Assembly (NCBI RefSeq): GCF_048892425.1
Contig: NZ_JBLZHU010000002.1
Location: forward strand, 434,001 to 498,000
Reading direction: 5' to 3'
Origin: Pacificispira sp002696645
GTDB taxonomy: Bacteria; Pseudomonadota; Alphaproteobacteria; UBA8366; Aestuariispiraceae
Length of the DNA stretch: 64,000 nucleotides
The translations under genes and the position numbers were made by a program. Shown piece by piece: positions 24,656 to 32,961 of this stretch (positions are counted from its first letter, which is position 1; each line of letters opens with the position of its first letter). Under the pieces are notes generated by a model, which had not been told where the DNA came from, ran no database searches, and saw nothing but the letters and a program-made list of their open reading frames with translations.

Positions 24656-27600
24656 TGCGACGTTTTATTAAAATTCTAGGCGGATTTCTGGCGGTTCTGG
24701 TCGTCGTATCGGTCGGCGCCATCGTCTATATCCTGAATATTGATTTGAATGATTGGAAACCTGAAATCCAAAGCGCCGTCAAGGATGCGACCGGCCGCAC
24801 ATTGGTGATTGAGGGGCCGATTGAATTCGAATTGGGCACCGATACCCGGTTGAAGGCGACGGGCATTGCGCTCAGTAACGCCGATTGGGGGTCTCGCCCA
24901 AATATGGTGGAAGTGGATTCTGTTGAGGTCAGCCTGAAGCTGTTCTCTCTGTTGGGATCCACCCCGGATATCACGCTGGCCCATGTGGATGGCGTCCGTG
25001 CGATACTCGAAAAGAATGAACAAGGCGTCAGCAATACGCAGTTCCAGACGGCGGGCGCCAGCGACGCTGACATGAAATCCGATGCGGGTGAAAGCCATAG
25101 CGGTGGCGGATATAGTGGTGGTGGCGATCTGGTGTTACCGATTCTGCGCGACGTTCGCATTGCGGATGTCGAAGTGGTCATGAAAGACCCGGCCCTGGGT
25201 CCGGACCGGGTGTTTACCCTGACGGAACTAACCTTGGGCAGCCAATCGGAAACCGATCCATTGAAGCTTAATCTGGATGCCGCTTTTGATGATCTGGATC
25301 TGGTCATGTCTGGCGAAATGGGCTCCTTGCAAACAATGACGGATTCCGGTCAGCCAACGCCGATTGATTTTGTCGGTAATCTGGCGGGAATCGACGTCGC
25401 AATTCAGGGCCAGATTCAAGATCTGGCCGGGCAGGAAGGCATTGATGTTAAGGTATCTGCCTTGGGCGAAGAATTGGCTAATGTCGCCCAGATTGCGGGT
25501 ATCGATGTGCCACGGCTGGGTGGTTTCAAGGTTGATGCGACGCTGAAAGGCGACGGGGATAACCTGTCAGTCAACCCGCTTGTGGTTGATATGGGATCTC
25601 CCGATGTCATCCATGTGACGGTGAATGGGACAATTGAAAACGCGGTCGCGACCGAAGGTGTCGATCTGGCCGTTATGGTGAAAAGCAATCAGGTGGGCAA
25701 TCTGTCACCCATTGCGCAGAAGTTTTCCGGTCAGAAAGTCCCGGCTTTAGGTCCATTGGATGTTTCATTGAATGTGCGCGGTGATTTGGCAGATGAACTG
25801 TCCGTCGAAGACCTATCGCTCAATCTTGGCACCCAGGAGATGGTCACGCTTGCCGTTAGCGGTGGTATCAAGGATATCATGAAGCAGAATGGCATCGCGT
25901 TGGATATTACGGCCGATTCACCAGAGCTTGGAAATCTGTCTCCAATTGCCAAGGAATTCTCTGGTCAAAGCATTCCCAACATGGGTCCGATGTCGATGAC
26001 GGCGAAAGTCAATGGCGGCATGGAGGCTGGCCTGGGTCTGACAGATTTGGCGGTGGACTTTGGCAAGCCTGAAACCATTCAGGTTCAGGTCAATGGCGGT
26101 ATAGAGGATTTGTTGGCGCAAAAGGGAGTTGATCTGTCGGTCAAGGCCGTGTCGCCGGAAGTTGGCAATCTGTCTCCGTTGGTTAAGGCATTCTCCAATG
26201 CATCCGTTCCCGCATTGGGCCCGCTGAATTTGAATTTGAAGGTCGCAGGGGATGCACAGGATGTGCTGACGCTCAGCCAGCTTGACCTTAACCTTGGCAC
26301 GGAAAAAACGCTGCTGGTCGAAGCCAAGGGCACGGTGACCGATTTGGTCAAACTGTCAGGGGCGGATGTCGCGTTTAAGGTGATCTCCCCCAATCTGTCG
26401 GTCCTGTCTGATCTAGCCCCGGGCATTCCACCGATTGGGCCGGTTGATGTGTCGGGCAGTTTGAAGGGGGATAATGGCAAGCCCATAACCCTGGACCCCT
26501 TCACAGCGAAAATTGGAGGCAGCGATATCGCCGGGACCGCGACCATTGATGCGACAGGCGACGTCCCCAGCATTGTGGCGCGGCTGTCTTCAACCCGGTT
26601 CGACATCAATGATGTCAATCCACCCGCCAAGGGGGGTGCCTCTAAGGCCTCAACATCTGGCGGAACAACGGGCGGGGGCACCTCTAGCGCTTCGTCTGAT
26701 GGGCGCTTGATCCCGAATGATCCGCTGCCGTTGGATGTGATGAAGTCTGTGAATGCGGATATCGAATACAAGGCAGCAACCTTCGTTGCAGCGGTTGCGG
26801 AATTGACAGATTTTGAAATCAAAATCGTGCTTGAGGATGGTAAGCTGGATGTCAGCCCGTTTAAAGCGGGTGTCGGCGCAGGCACCCTGGATGGTGCGCT
26901 CTCGCTGGATGGCAGCCAGGACAACCCATCTGTCTCTGTGTCCATAGAGGGTAAGAAAATGGGCCTGGAGTCGCTGTTGGCCGGGGCCGGTATGCGGGAC
27001 AAGATCGTTGGACCTTTGGATGTGAATATCGATTTGAAAGGGGCCGGGGCCTCGCCGCGTGCCATTGCAGGCTCTCTGACAGGCAATACCCTGGTCAGCC
27101 TGTATGACAGTCGCGTCTTGAAGAAGGCTTTTGAGGATGCGATGGGCGATACTCTGGCAGGTTTATTGGCGACCGAGAATGGCTGGGTCGTGATGGATTG
27201 CACCGTGTTGGACTATGATCTGAAAGATGGCCTGATGGAAACCAAGGCGGGTTATACAGCCTCTGGTCCAATCACAGTCATTACAGAAGGTAATATCAAT
27301 CTTAAGACGGAAGAGCTGAACCTGACTGCAAAGCCTGCTGGTGGGGGTGGTTTGACCAGTGTTCCATTGTCAATTACAGGGACCTTTGCCAATCCATCCG
27401 TTATTCCGGATCCAAAGGCGATTGGTTTGGGAATTGTTACGGGCCTGTTGACGGGCGGTATTGCACCCGCCCTGCTGGCAGTGGTTGGTGACCTTCCGGC
27501 GGATCATCCGTGTAAGAAAGAGGTCGAGGAAAGCAAAGAACAGGTTGAGAATGCCCCAGCGCAGCAACAGTCTGCCCCGGCCGATGTTCTCAAGGATCCT

Positions 27601-27657
27601 GGCAAGGCCATCGAAGAAGGTGTTGGCGGTGCGCTGAAAGGCCTGTTTGGTAACTAA
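24655..27657 (+). CDS. AsmA-like outer-membrane biogenesis protein with internal 78-residue repeats
   Basis: A 1000-residue protein. Residues 1-30 hold one transmembrane helix (ILGGFLAVLVVVSVGAIVYIL). The N-terminal AsmA part has the IEFELGTDTRLKATGIALSNADW block. From about residue 240 to 590 the sequence is built of related units with the pattern GNLSPI..FSGQ.VP.LGP, spaced exactly 78 residues for the last three intervals. A Ser/Thr/Gly-rich linker at about 660-690 leads into the C-terminal AsmA domain (MGLESLLAGAGM onward). AsmA/TamB-like proteins form hydrophobic grooves thought to move phospholipids to the outer membrane. The start at 24655 shares its A with the stop of the HAD gene. Confidence 0.87.
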   Translation: MRRFIKILGGFLAVLVVVSVGAIVYILNIDLNDWKPEIQSAVKDATGRTLVIEGPIEFELGTDTRLKATGIALSNADWGSRPNMVEVDSVEVSLKLFSLLGSTPDITLAHVDGVRAILEKNEQGVSNTQFQTAGASDADMKSDAGESHSGGGYSGGGDLVLPILRDVRIADVEVVMKDPALGPDRVFTLTELTLGSQSETDPLKLNLDAAFDDLDLVMSGEMGSLQTMTDSGQPTPIDFVGNLAGIDVAIQGQIQDLAGQEGIDVKVSALGEELANVAQIAGIDVPRLGGFKVDATLKGDGDNLSVNPLVVDMGSPDVIHVTVNGTIENAVATEGVDLAVMVKSNQVGNLSPIAQKFSGQKVPALGPLDVSLNVRGDLADELSVEDLSLNLGTQEMVTLAVSGGIKDIMKQNGIALDITADSPELGNLSPIAKEFSGQSIPNMGPMSMTAKVNGGMEAGLGLTDLAVDFGKPETIQVQVNGGIEDLLAQKGVDLSVKAVSPEVGNLSPLVKAFSNASVPALGPLNLNLKVAGDAQDVLTLSQLDLNLGTEKTLLVEAKGTVTDLVKLSGADVAFKVISPNLSVLSDLAPGIPPIGPVDVSGSLKGDNGKPITLDPFTAKIGGSDIAGTATIDATGDVPSIVARLSSTRFDINDVNPPAKGGASKASTSGGTTGGGTSSASSDGRLIPNDPLPLDVMKSVNADIEYKAATFVAAVAELTDFEIKIVLEDGKLDVSPFKAGVGAGTLDGALSLDGSQDNPSVSVSIEGKKMGLESLLAGAGMRDKIVGPLDVNIDLKGAGASPRAIAGSLTGNTLVSLYDSRVLKKAFEDAMGDTLAGLLATENGWVVMDCTVLDYDLKDGLMETKAGYTASGPITVITEGNINLKTEELNLTAKPAGGGGLTSVPLSITGTFANPSVIPDPKAIGLGIVTGLLTGGIAPALLAVVGDLPADHPCKKEVEESKEQVENAPAQQQSAPADVLKDPGKAIEEGVGGALKGLFGN
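25696..26397 (+). repeat. Three in-frame 234-bp units inside the AsmA-like gene
   Basis: The codons for GNLSP begin at 25696, 25930 and 26164, and the aligned SPNLSVL segment recurs 234 bases after the preceding SPEVGNL. The period is therefore exactly 78 codons. A more diverged unit precedes them from about 25470. Nucleotide identity is modest, so the repetition is old and kept at protein level, as expected for stacked beta-strands of a groove-shaped lipid transporter. Confidence 0.8.
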
Positions 27658-27669
27658 AGCGGGCTCTGG

Positions 27670-29115
27670 TTAGTTTGGGGTGGGCGTGGCTGCACGAACG
27701 CAGTTACGCCCATCATGCTTGGCCTTGTACAGCGCCCGATCTGCACGATCCACCAATGCCTCTGGCTGTTCGTTTCCAGACAATGTGGCAACACCGAAGC
27801 TGGCTGTTTGTTTCAGGGCCTTCAAGGTGTTGACGGGTGTGCTTTCGCTGAGTTTCCGGCGCAGTGAATCGGCGGCTTCAAGGGCGGCTTCCTGAGAGCA
27901 GTTTTCCATTAGGAGTACAAATTCCTCACCCCCCCATCGGGCCAGGATATCCGATGTGCGGACGGAGGCTTTCAGCAGGTTTGCAGAAGACTTCAGCACC
28001 TCATCCCCGGTCAGATGCCCGTGGCGATCATTGATCAGTTTAAAATGATCCAGGTCGATAATGATAATTGACAGCGGCTGTTTAGTCCGTTTGGCTCGTT
28101 CGACGGCGTGGCGCAAGGCAATGTCAAAAACCTGGCGATTGTTCAGCCCCGTCAGGGGGTCTGTCGTCGCCATTTCTTCCAATCGGTTTTGGAACCGCGC
28201 AATCGCCAGGAATATGGCCAGCCCCGTTACAAGAATCGCAACCAGGCCAATAATGACATTTAAGGTGATGCCGCGCCCCGCCGCTTTTGTGGCGTCCGAC
28301 TCGCTTTGTTCCACCATCAGGATCCATTCAAGCTCTGGAATATAGCGCGTGTTCAGCAAAATTGTTTCGTCGTCCCGCTGAAACTCAAAGTTTTCTCCAG
28401 GATTTTTCAGGATGGTATTGGCAATGTCGCTTATGCCCGGAATGGCGGTGATGCTCTTTTTATAGCTGATCTCTCGATTGGGATGCAGTGTGACATTGCC
28501 GGTTTGATCAATGAAATAGACGGTGCGGCTGAAATCACTGCGATAGCGGTTAATAATCTGCCCCATCGTGTCCAGATCCATGCCGACACCGGTCACACCA
28601 ATGAAACGGTTCTGGTAGTCATAAACACGATAATTAATGAAGATTGTGGTTTTGTCGTCTTGCTGTTGATTGGGGTCGACGTTGATTTCATAATCCGATG
28701 TCATCCCCCGTACCCGAAAGAACCATTCATCGCGGGGATCGTTTTCATCGACTGCTTTGGTAACGCCACTAAAGTGGTAATAGTGCCTGGAAAATTCAGA
28801 AACGAAAAAAGCAGTGAAAAATCCATATTTCGACCGCACCGACTCCAGATAGCGTGTAACAGCCTCGGGGTCTGTCTCGCCGGACAAAATCCAATCCCGC
28901 AAAAAAGTGTCATTGGCCATTTGCGAGGAAATAAAGATCGGCTGGACCAGGTCGGCCTGAATTTCAGAATAGATCGTATCGCCCGTCAGCGGCAGCTCTG
29001 TCTCTACAACGCTCTGTTTCAGGGCATCCCGGGTTACGTGATAACTGGTCGCTGTTGTGCCGATAAACGCCACTGCCAAAACCAAAGCAACAATTGAGAG
29101 CAATCGCCCTCGCAT
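27670..29115 (-). CDS. Membrane diguanylate cyclase with extracytoplasmic sensor (dCache-like) and GGDEF domain
   Basis: A 481-residue protein that should make cyclic di-GMP from two GTP. An N-terminal membrane helix (LLSIVALVLAVAFIGTTATS) is followed by about 250 periplasmic residues resembling a Cache sensor (WFFRVRG, VTGVGMDLDTMG). A second helix (GLVAILVTGLAIFLAI) leads to the GGDEF domain. The active-site loop reads GGEEF, and RTSD lies five residues before it, the product-inhibition I-site. ATG 29115 has AGGATTTGG upstream and is preferred to the in-frame GTG at 29133. It is convergent with the AsmA-like gene, 12 bases apart. Confidence 0.92.
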   Translation of the reverse strand: MRGRLLSIVALVLAVAFIGTTATSYHVTRDALKQSVVETELPLTGDTIYSEIQADLVQPIFISSQMANDTFLRDWILSGETDPEAVTRYLESVRSKYGFFTAFFVSEFSRHYYHFSGVTKAVDENDPRDEWFFRVRGMTSDYEINVDPNQQQDDKTTIFINYRVYDYQNRFIGVTGVGMDLDTMGQIINRYRSDFSRTVYFIDQTGNVTLHPNREISYKKSITAIPGISDIANTILKNPGENFEFQRDDETILLNTRYIPELEWILMVEQSESDATKAAGRGITLNVIIGLVAILVTGLAIFLAIARFQNRLEEMATTDPLTGLNNRQVFDIALRHAVERAKRTKQPLSIIIIDLDHFKLINDRHGHLTGDEVLKSSANLLKASVRTSDILARWGGEEFVLLMENCSQEAALEAADSLRRKLSESTPVNTLKALKQTASFGVATLSGNEQPEALVDRADRALYKAKHDGRNCVRAATPTPN

Positions 29116-29268
29116 TGATCCAAATCCTATCACCCTATAAAATCCTATACCGTTTACTTAGGCGCACCTATCTGGCATGCACACAAGCGATTTCATCTGT
29201 AAGACCAAAACTTAATAATCTGACCATATGGGATAAAGTTTAAGAAAACCCAAAGATTTGGAGTAAAT

Positions 29269-29994
29269 ATGAAGCGATTTTATAAATCTGCTGCGGCCGT
29301 GCAAACGGAAAGCGGGTACATGGTTAATTTGGATGGTCGCCCCGTGCGCACGCCGGCCCGCGCACCGCTTGTTTTGCCAGGTTTGGCTCTTGGGGAAGCC
29401 GTGGCGGCGGAATGGAATGCTCAGGGGGATAAAATCATCCCTGATACAATGCCCTTGATGTCTTTTGCTTCCACCGCGATTGATCGGGTTTCCGGGGCAA
29501 TGGAGGCCGTTGCGGCGGAAGCGTCGGGTTTTGCGGCGTCGGACTTGCTGTGTTACCGCGCCGATCAACCAATCGAACTGGCGCAGCGTCAGGCAGACGC
29601 GTGGGATCCGCTCCTGGATTGGGCCAGGACCCGCTATGATGTCACTTTTTCAGTTACGACAGGGATCATGCCGGTTGAACAACCTGCTGAGAACAAGGCC
29701 CGGTTCACCGCAGTCGCTCTGGCTTTTGATCCCCATACCCTGACAGGGCTGCATGTTATGACCACGGCCTATGGATCCTTCCTTCTGGCGCTTGCCGTGG
29801 TGGAGGGACGCCTGACAGCCCCGGAGGCCCTTGCGATCTCTCGTGTGGATGAGACATTTCAGGCTGAGTTATGGGGCACGGATGAAGAGGCGGAAAAACG
29901 GCATCAGCGATTATTGCGCGAAGTGACATCCGCGCAGCATTTCATCGAATTGCTTCGCTTAGAGCAAACCCCGAACAAACTGAATCATTTGTGA
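29269..29994 (+). CDS. ATP12-family F1-ATPase assembly chaperone
   Basis: A 241-residue protein with the ATP12 features MKRFYKSAAA, LDGRPVRTPARAPLVLPG, AAEWNAQGDKIIPDTMPL and GLHVMTTAYGSFLLALAV. In mitochondria ATP12 binds free F1 alpha subunit until it joins beta; the family outside eukaryotes is essentially alphaproteobacterial, so this gene is also a taxonomic marker. GGAG lies 5-6 bases before the ATG. It stands alone between two oppositely oriented genes. Confidence 0.9.
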   Translation: MKRFYKSAAAVQTESGYMVNLDGRPVRTPARAPLVLPGLALGEAVAAEWNAQGDKIIPDTMPLMSFASTAIDRVSGAMEAVAAEASGFAASDLLCYRADQPIELAQRQADAWDPLLDWARTRYDVTFSVTTGIMPVEQPAENKARFTAVALAFDPHTLTGLHVMTTAYGSFLLALAVVEGRLTAPEALAISRVDETFQAELWGTDEEAEKRHQRLLREVTSAQHFIELLRLEQTPNKLNHL

Positions 29995-30036
29995 CGACGT
30001 ATTTTATTAAAAAACAAGTGGTTAGAGTATCCTGCC

Positions 30037-30054
30037 TGCGCTTATGCGAGCGCA
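30037..30054. terminator. Weak hairpin between convergent genes
   Basis: TGCGCT (30037-30042) pairs with AGCGCA (30049-30054) in the 67-base gap between ATP12 and the convergent HD-domain gene. There is no T-run on either side, so termination here is only a guess from position. Confidence 0.3.
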
Positions 30055-30061
30055 TGATGCT

Positions 30062-30682
30062 CTAGGCTGAGGCGGCGACCTTCGCGCTTTCAACTATCAT
30101 CGGCACCTGAACCCCTGGCAGCAGAACAGTCGGATCCCAAGCCTTGCGGGCGAAGACCTGACGCACCATGGGTTCAAAATGTGACAGCGGTGCACTTTTA
30201 TAGCCGGGATCAAAGCAGTTTTCGTCCCAGCGCTCACAAAAAGTCACACAGGACTCATAATTCGGATCATCGATATATTTGGCGCGGCTTTCCGGATCGG
30301 CGCCGATCTTGGCCCCATAATATTTCAACTGAAAAATGCCATGGTGTTTCAGGACCCAGGTGCATTCTTCCCGGACATAGGGGGCCAGGACAGCAGCGGC
30401 CATGGAATCATGGTTCATCGGGGACAGCGTGTCGCCCATATCGTGCAGCAGCGCCGTGACGATCCAATCAATATCCGCGCCATCGGCTTGGGCCCGTGTC
30501 GCTGATTGCAGGGAATGTTCAAAGCGGCTGATCTGATAGCCGCCCAGGGACCCGTCCAGCATTTTCAAATGGTCCAGCACGCGATCAGCCAGGCCATTGA
30601 TAAATTCCTGCTCATAATGATGCAGCAGATCATAATCGGCTTGGGTGCCATCTCTCATGCGGGTGAAGGAAACCGTGCTCAT
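30062..30682 (-). CDS. tmpB: HD-domain mixed-valent diiron oxygenase, TmpB-like (phosphonate C-P cleavage)
   Basis: A 206-residue HD-domain protein. Candidate metal ligands are His56 (FEHSLQSA), His80-Asp81 (LLHDMGD), His91, His113 or 114 (VLKHHGIF) and Asp153 or 158. The spacing His56 to His80 equals that described for PhnZ. In the TmpAB pathway, TmpB oxidatively cleaves (R)-1-hydroxy-2-trimethylaminoethylphosphonate to glycine betaine and phosphate. The gene follows the TmpA-like gene by 41 bases on the same strand. An HD phosphohydrolase is the default misannotation. ATG 30682 has GAGGAGAAGAG upstream; the ATG at 30697 does not. Confidence 0.72.
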   Translation of the reverse strand: MSTVSFTRMRDGTQADYDLLHHYEQEFINGLADRVLDHLKMLDGSLGGYQISRFEHSLQSATRAQADGADIDWIVTALLHDMGDTLSPMNHDSMAAAVLAPYVREECTWVLKHHGIFQLKYYGAKIGADPESRAKYIDDPNYESCVTFCERWDENCFDPGYKSAPLSHFEPMVRQVFARKAWDPTVLLPGVQVPMIVESAKVAASA

Positions 30683-30723
30683 CACTCTTCTCCTCAAATT
30701 ACAATCGATCCCGTTTATTGGGA

Positions 30724-31875
30724 TTATGCAGCGGCCGTCTGGGCGTCCTGTGCCTGCCTTAGATGACGGCTTAACGTGCGATATTGGCTCTCGGGCCCAT
30801 CATGGTCGATATAGCAGCCCTGAAGAAAGCGAAATCCGTCTTCGGCAAAGGCTGTCCTGCCATGCAGGGTGCGGTGATTGTCCATCATCAGGCAATCCCC
30901 CGTCTTTAACTTAAAGGAAAAGACGAAGCGGGGCTCCGCCGCAAGGCGGGCCAAATGCCGGCGCCCGGCATAGAAGGTTTTCAGGATTTCCGGATCAACG
31001 GCGGGGGCAAAATCCAGACGGGTCGACAGGCGCAATTGGCGCAGATTGCCAAACGAATCCAATCGGATCATCGGCGCAGTTTCCCGGTCATTCACATCCT
31101 TGGACAGATATCGGAATGAAATCGGCAGGCTGCTTAGAACATCATATTCCGCCGGCGATTCTTGTTTCAGCGCGGTGCAGATCGACAATCCATCGACAAT
31201 CGTGCTTTCACCGCCCGTGGCGTCATTGGCCAGACAGTGCAGGAACTGAATCCCCGGCACTGACCGGCGATAGGGGTTGTCCGTATGGGCGGTCAGCGCC
31301 AGCCCGGTATAGGCCAGATCCGTTGCCACGGCTTCAGTTCGGACATTGAACAGCCGCCCCCAATTGGTTTCGCGGATGGGGCCAAAGACCTGCGCGATAT
31401 CCAACAGGCTGTCTTCCGTGCTGGGCGTGTCGCGCAACAGGGCAAATCCATATTGGAAGAATCCCTCCAGAACCTGAAGCCGGGTCCAGGAGTCATGGCG
31501 GTTTTCCCAGTGCAGGGTTGGCGGCACCAGTGTGTCTATGGTCCAGGGGGTCGGTTGCGGCAGGTCGTCAGGATGGGTCTGTAACCCGGCCTCTATCATC
31601 ATCCGCTCCAGCGGGTAGAAATGCCGGTGACCATCGGAAAACAGAAGGTCGACTCCCTGATCATTCGCCATCGCCTCCACAATTGCCAGGTCGATGGGCA
31701 ATTGGGTTGGATCATAGAAACGCTGATAGCTGTTGTGATCAATCTGGTCTGGCGCATCGCTCAATTGCCGCAGCCATTCTGCTGTCAGGGGGATGACCTG
31801 ACCCTGATGGTGCAATTCCAGAAACCCGGACTCCCAGTTCATTTGAAAACCAGCCACGGTACGCCCTTTCGCCAT
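30724..31875 (-). CDS. tmpA: Fe(II)/2-oxoglutarate dioxygenase, TmpA-like (TMAEP hydroxylase)
   Basis: A 383-residue protein. Residues 1-110 form a DUF971-like N-terminal domain and 120-370 a TauD-type dioxygenase domain. The iron ligands are His197 and Asp199 (AHTDNPYR) and His338 (TLHGR), with the 2-oxoglutarate-binding arginine just after. The architecture equals gamma-butyrobetaine dioxygenase, but the N-terminal domain has no cysteine, whereas that enzyme has a Cys3-His zinc site. With the HD oxygenase gene next to it, the better call is TmpA, which hydroxylates 2-trimethylaminoethylphosphonate. A carnitine-related substrate stays possible. Confidence 0.72.
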   Translation of the reverse strand: MAKGRTVAGFQMNWESGFLELHHQGQVIPLTAEWLRQLSDAPDQIDHNSYQRFYDPTQLPIDLAIVEAMANDQGVDLLFSDGHRHFYPLERMMIEAGLQTHPDDLPQPTPWTIDTLVPPTLHWENRHDSWTRLQVLEGFFQYGFALLRDTPSTEDSLLDIAQVFGPIRETNWGRLFNVRTEAVATDLAYTGLALTAHTDNPYRRSVPGIQFLHCLANDATGGESTIVDGLSICTALKQESPAEYDVLSSLPISFRYLSKDVNDRETAPMIRLDSFGNLRQLRLSTRLDFAPAVDPEILKTFYAGRRHLARLAAEPRFVFSFKLKTGDCLMMDNHRTLHGRTAFAEDGFRFLQGCYIDHDGPESQYRTLSRHLRQAQDAQTAAA

Positions 31876-31940
31876 TATCTACTGTGGTGGAAAATTCAAT
31901 AATTCGTGTCGCAAAAAAACCCATAAAATGGCAATGCCTA

Positions 31941-31959
31941 TCATAACATAAAGTTATGA
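31941..31959. promoter_or_regulatory. Candidate LysR-type operator over the regulator start codon
   Basis: TCATAAC (31941-31947) and GTTATGA (31953-31959) form a perfect 7-bp inverted repeat around ATAAA and contain the T-N11-A pattern of LysR boxes. The repeat covers the ATG of the lysR gene and lies 66 bases from the TmpA-like start in the 80-base divergent region. Binding here would suit autorepression and control of the divergent oxygenase genes. Inferred from symmetry and position. Confidence 0.5.
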
Positions 31960-32870
31960 AAGAAATTCGACACAGCCTGCCTTCGTTGAATGCGCTGGCG
32001 GTCTTTGAGGCCGCCGGGCGTCTGGGGGGATTCACCAAGGCGGCAGAAGAGTTAAGGATCAGCCAGCCTGCGGTCACCCGTCATATTCGGGGGCTTGAGG
32101 AGTCGCTGGGGCGTCCATTATTCGTGCGCAGTCATAACCGCATCGCCCTGACAGAGGCCGGTCTTCGGCTGTGGCATGCGGTCAATACCGGGTTCGGGGA
32201 TATCGCCCAGGTCGTAGAGGCATTGCGTCGGCAGGAGGAGGCGCGGTCCCTGACATTTGCAACGCATTCAGGGTTTGGACAGGAATGGCTGATGCCGCGC
32301 CTGAATGATTTGCGCGCGGATCTGGGCGGGCGCACGATCAACCTGGCGATTGTTGACAGTTCATCAGATTTTGACCGGACCGATTTTGACGTTGCGGTGC
32401 GCCATGGGCGGGGCGATTGGCCGGGTATGGAAGGGGTGCTGCTGCGCCCGGAAACAGTCTTACCCCTGATCAGTGCCGGACTGGCGGCAAAACGCCCAGA
32501 ACTTTTGGTGGCGACTCCAGAAGACCTGATGACAGAACGCCTGATCCATATGGACGAGGGGGATCGACCCTGGATGAGCTGGGCAGTGTGGTTCCGTTTG
32601 GCCGGGGTCCATCGCACACCCCCGCCTGCAAACATTAGACTGAACAATTATCCATTGGTCATCCGGGAAATTCTGGTGGGAAATGGCGTTGGCCTGGGCT
32701 GGCGACCCCTGGTGGATGAGATGATACTGGCGGGGACGCTGGTGCCTGTTGGTCCGGAAGTGGTGCGGGAAGAATATGGCTGGTGGCTGGTCTGGCGCGA
32801 CGGCGTGCGGGACCCCAGCTTTGATCAGATCCGGCGCTGGATACAGATTCAGTTAATCGACCCACCTTAA
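31956..32870 (+). CDS. LysR-family transcriptional regulator (GcvA-like)
   Basis: A 304-residue regulator. The N-terminal winged helix-turn-helix reads LNALAVFEAAGRLGGFTKAA and ELRISQPAVTRHIRGLEESLG; the C-terminal part is the two-lobed effector domain (TFATHSGFGQEWLMPRL onward). It is divergent from the TmpA/TmpB-like genes, which it probably controls in response to the phosphonate or a related amine. The ATG has no clear Shine-Dalgarno and lies within a candidate operator, so leaderless or weak translation is possible. Confidence 0.88.
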   Translation: MKEIRHSLPSLNALAVFEAAGRLGGFTKAAEELRISQPAVTRHIRGLEESLGRPLFVRSHNRIALTEAGLRLWHAVNTGFGDIAQVVEALRRQEEARSLTFATHSGFGQEWLMPRLNDLRADLGGRTINLAIVDSSSDFDRTDFDVAVRHGRGDWPGMEGVLLRPETVLPLISAGLAAKRPELLVATPEDLMTERLIHMDEGDRPWMSWAVWFRLAGVHRTPPPANIRLNNYPLVIREILVGNGVGLGWRPLVDEMILAGTLVPVGPEVVREEYGWWLVWRDGVRDPSFDQIRRWIQIQLIDPP

Positions 32871-32961
32871 GCATTCCATCTGGCTGGGTCTTTTCGTCGC
32901 TGGTAAAGCAGAAAATGACGCGCTAAAACGGACGCCAAGGTTTAAAAACAGGGGGAAGCCC

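Noticed and set aside
30724..31875. Annotation as gamma-butyrobetaine dioxygenase (carnitine synthesis)
   Set aside because: The architecture fits, but the N-terminal domain lacks the zinc-binding cysteines and the neighbour is an HD-type oxygenase, not a carnitine gene. TmpA is the better reading, with some doubt kept.
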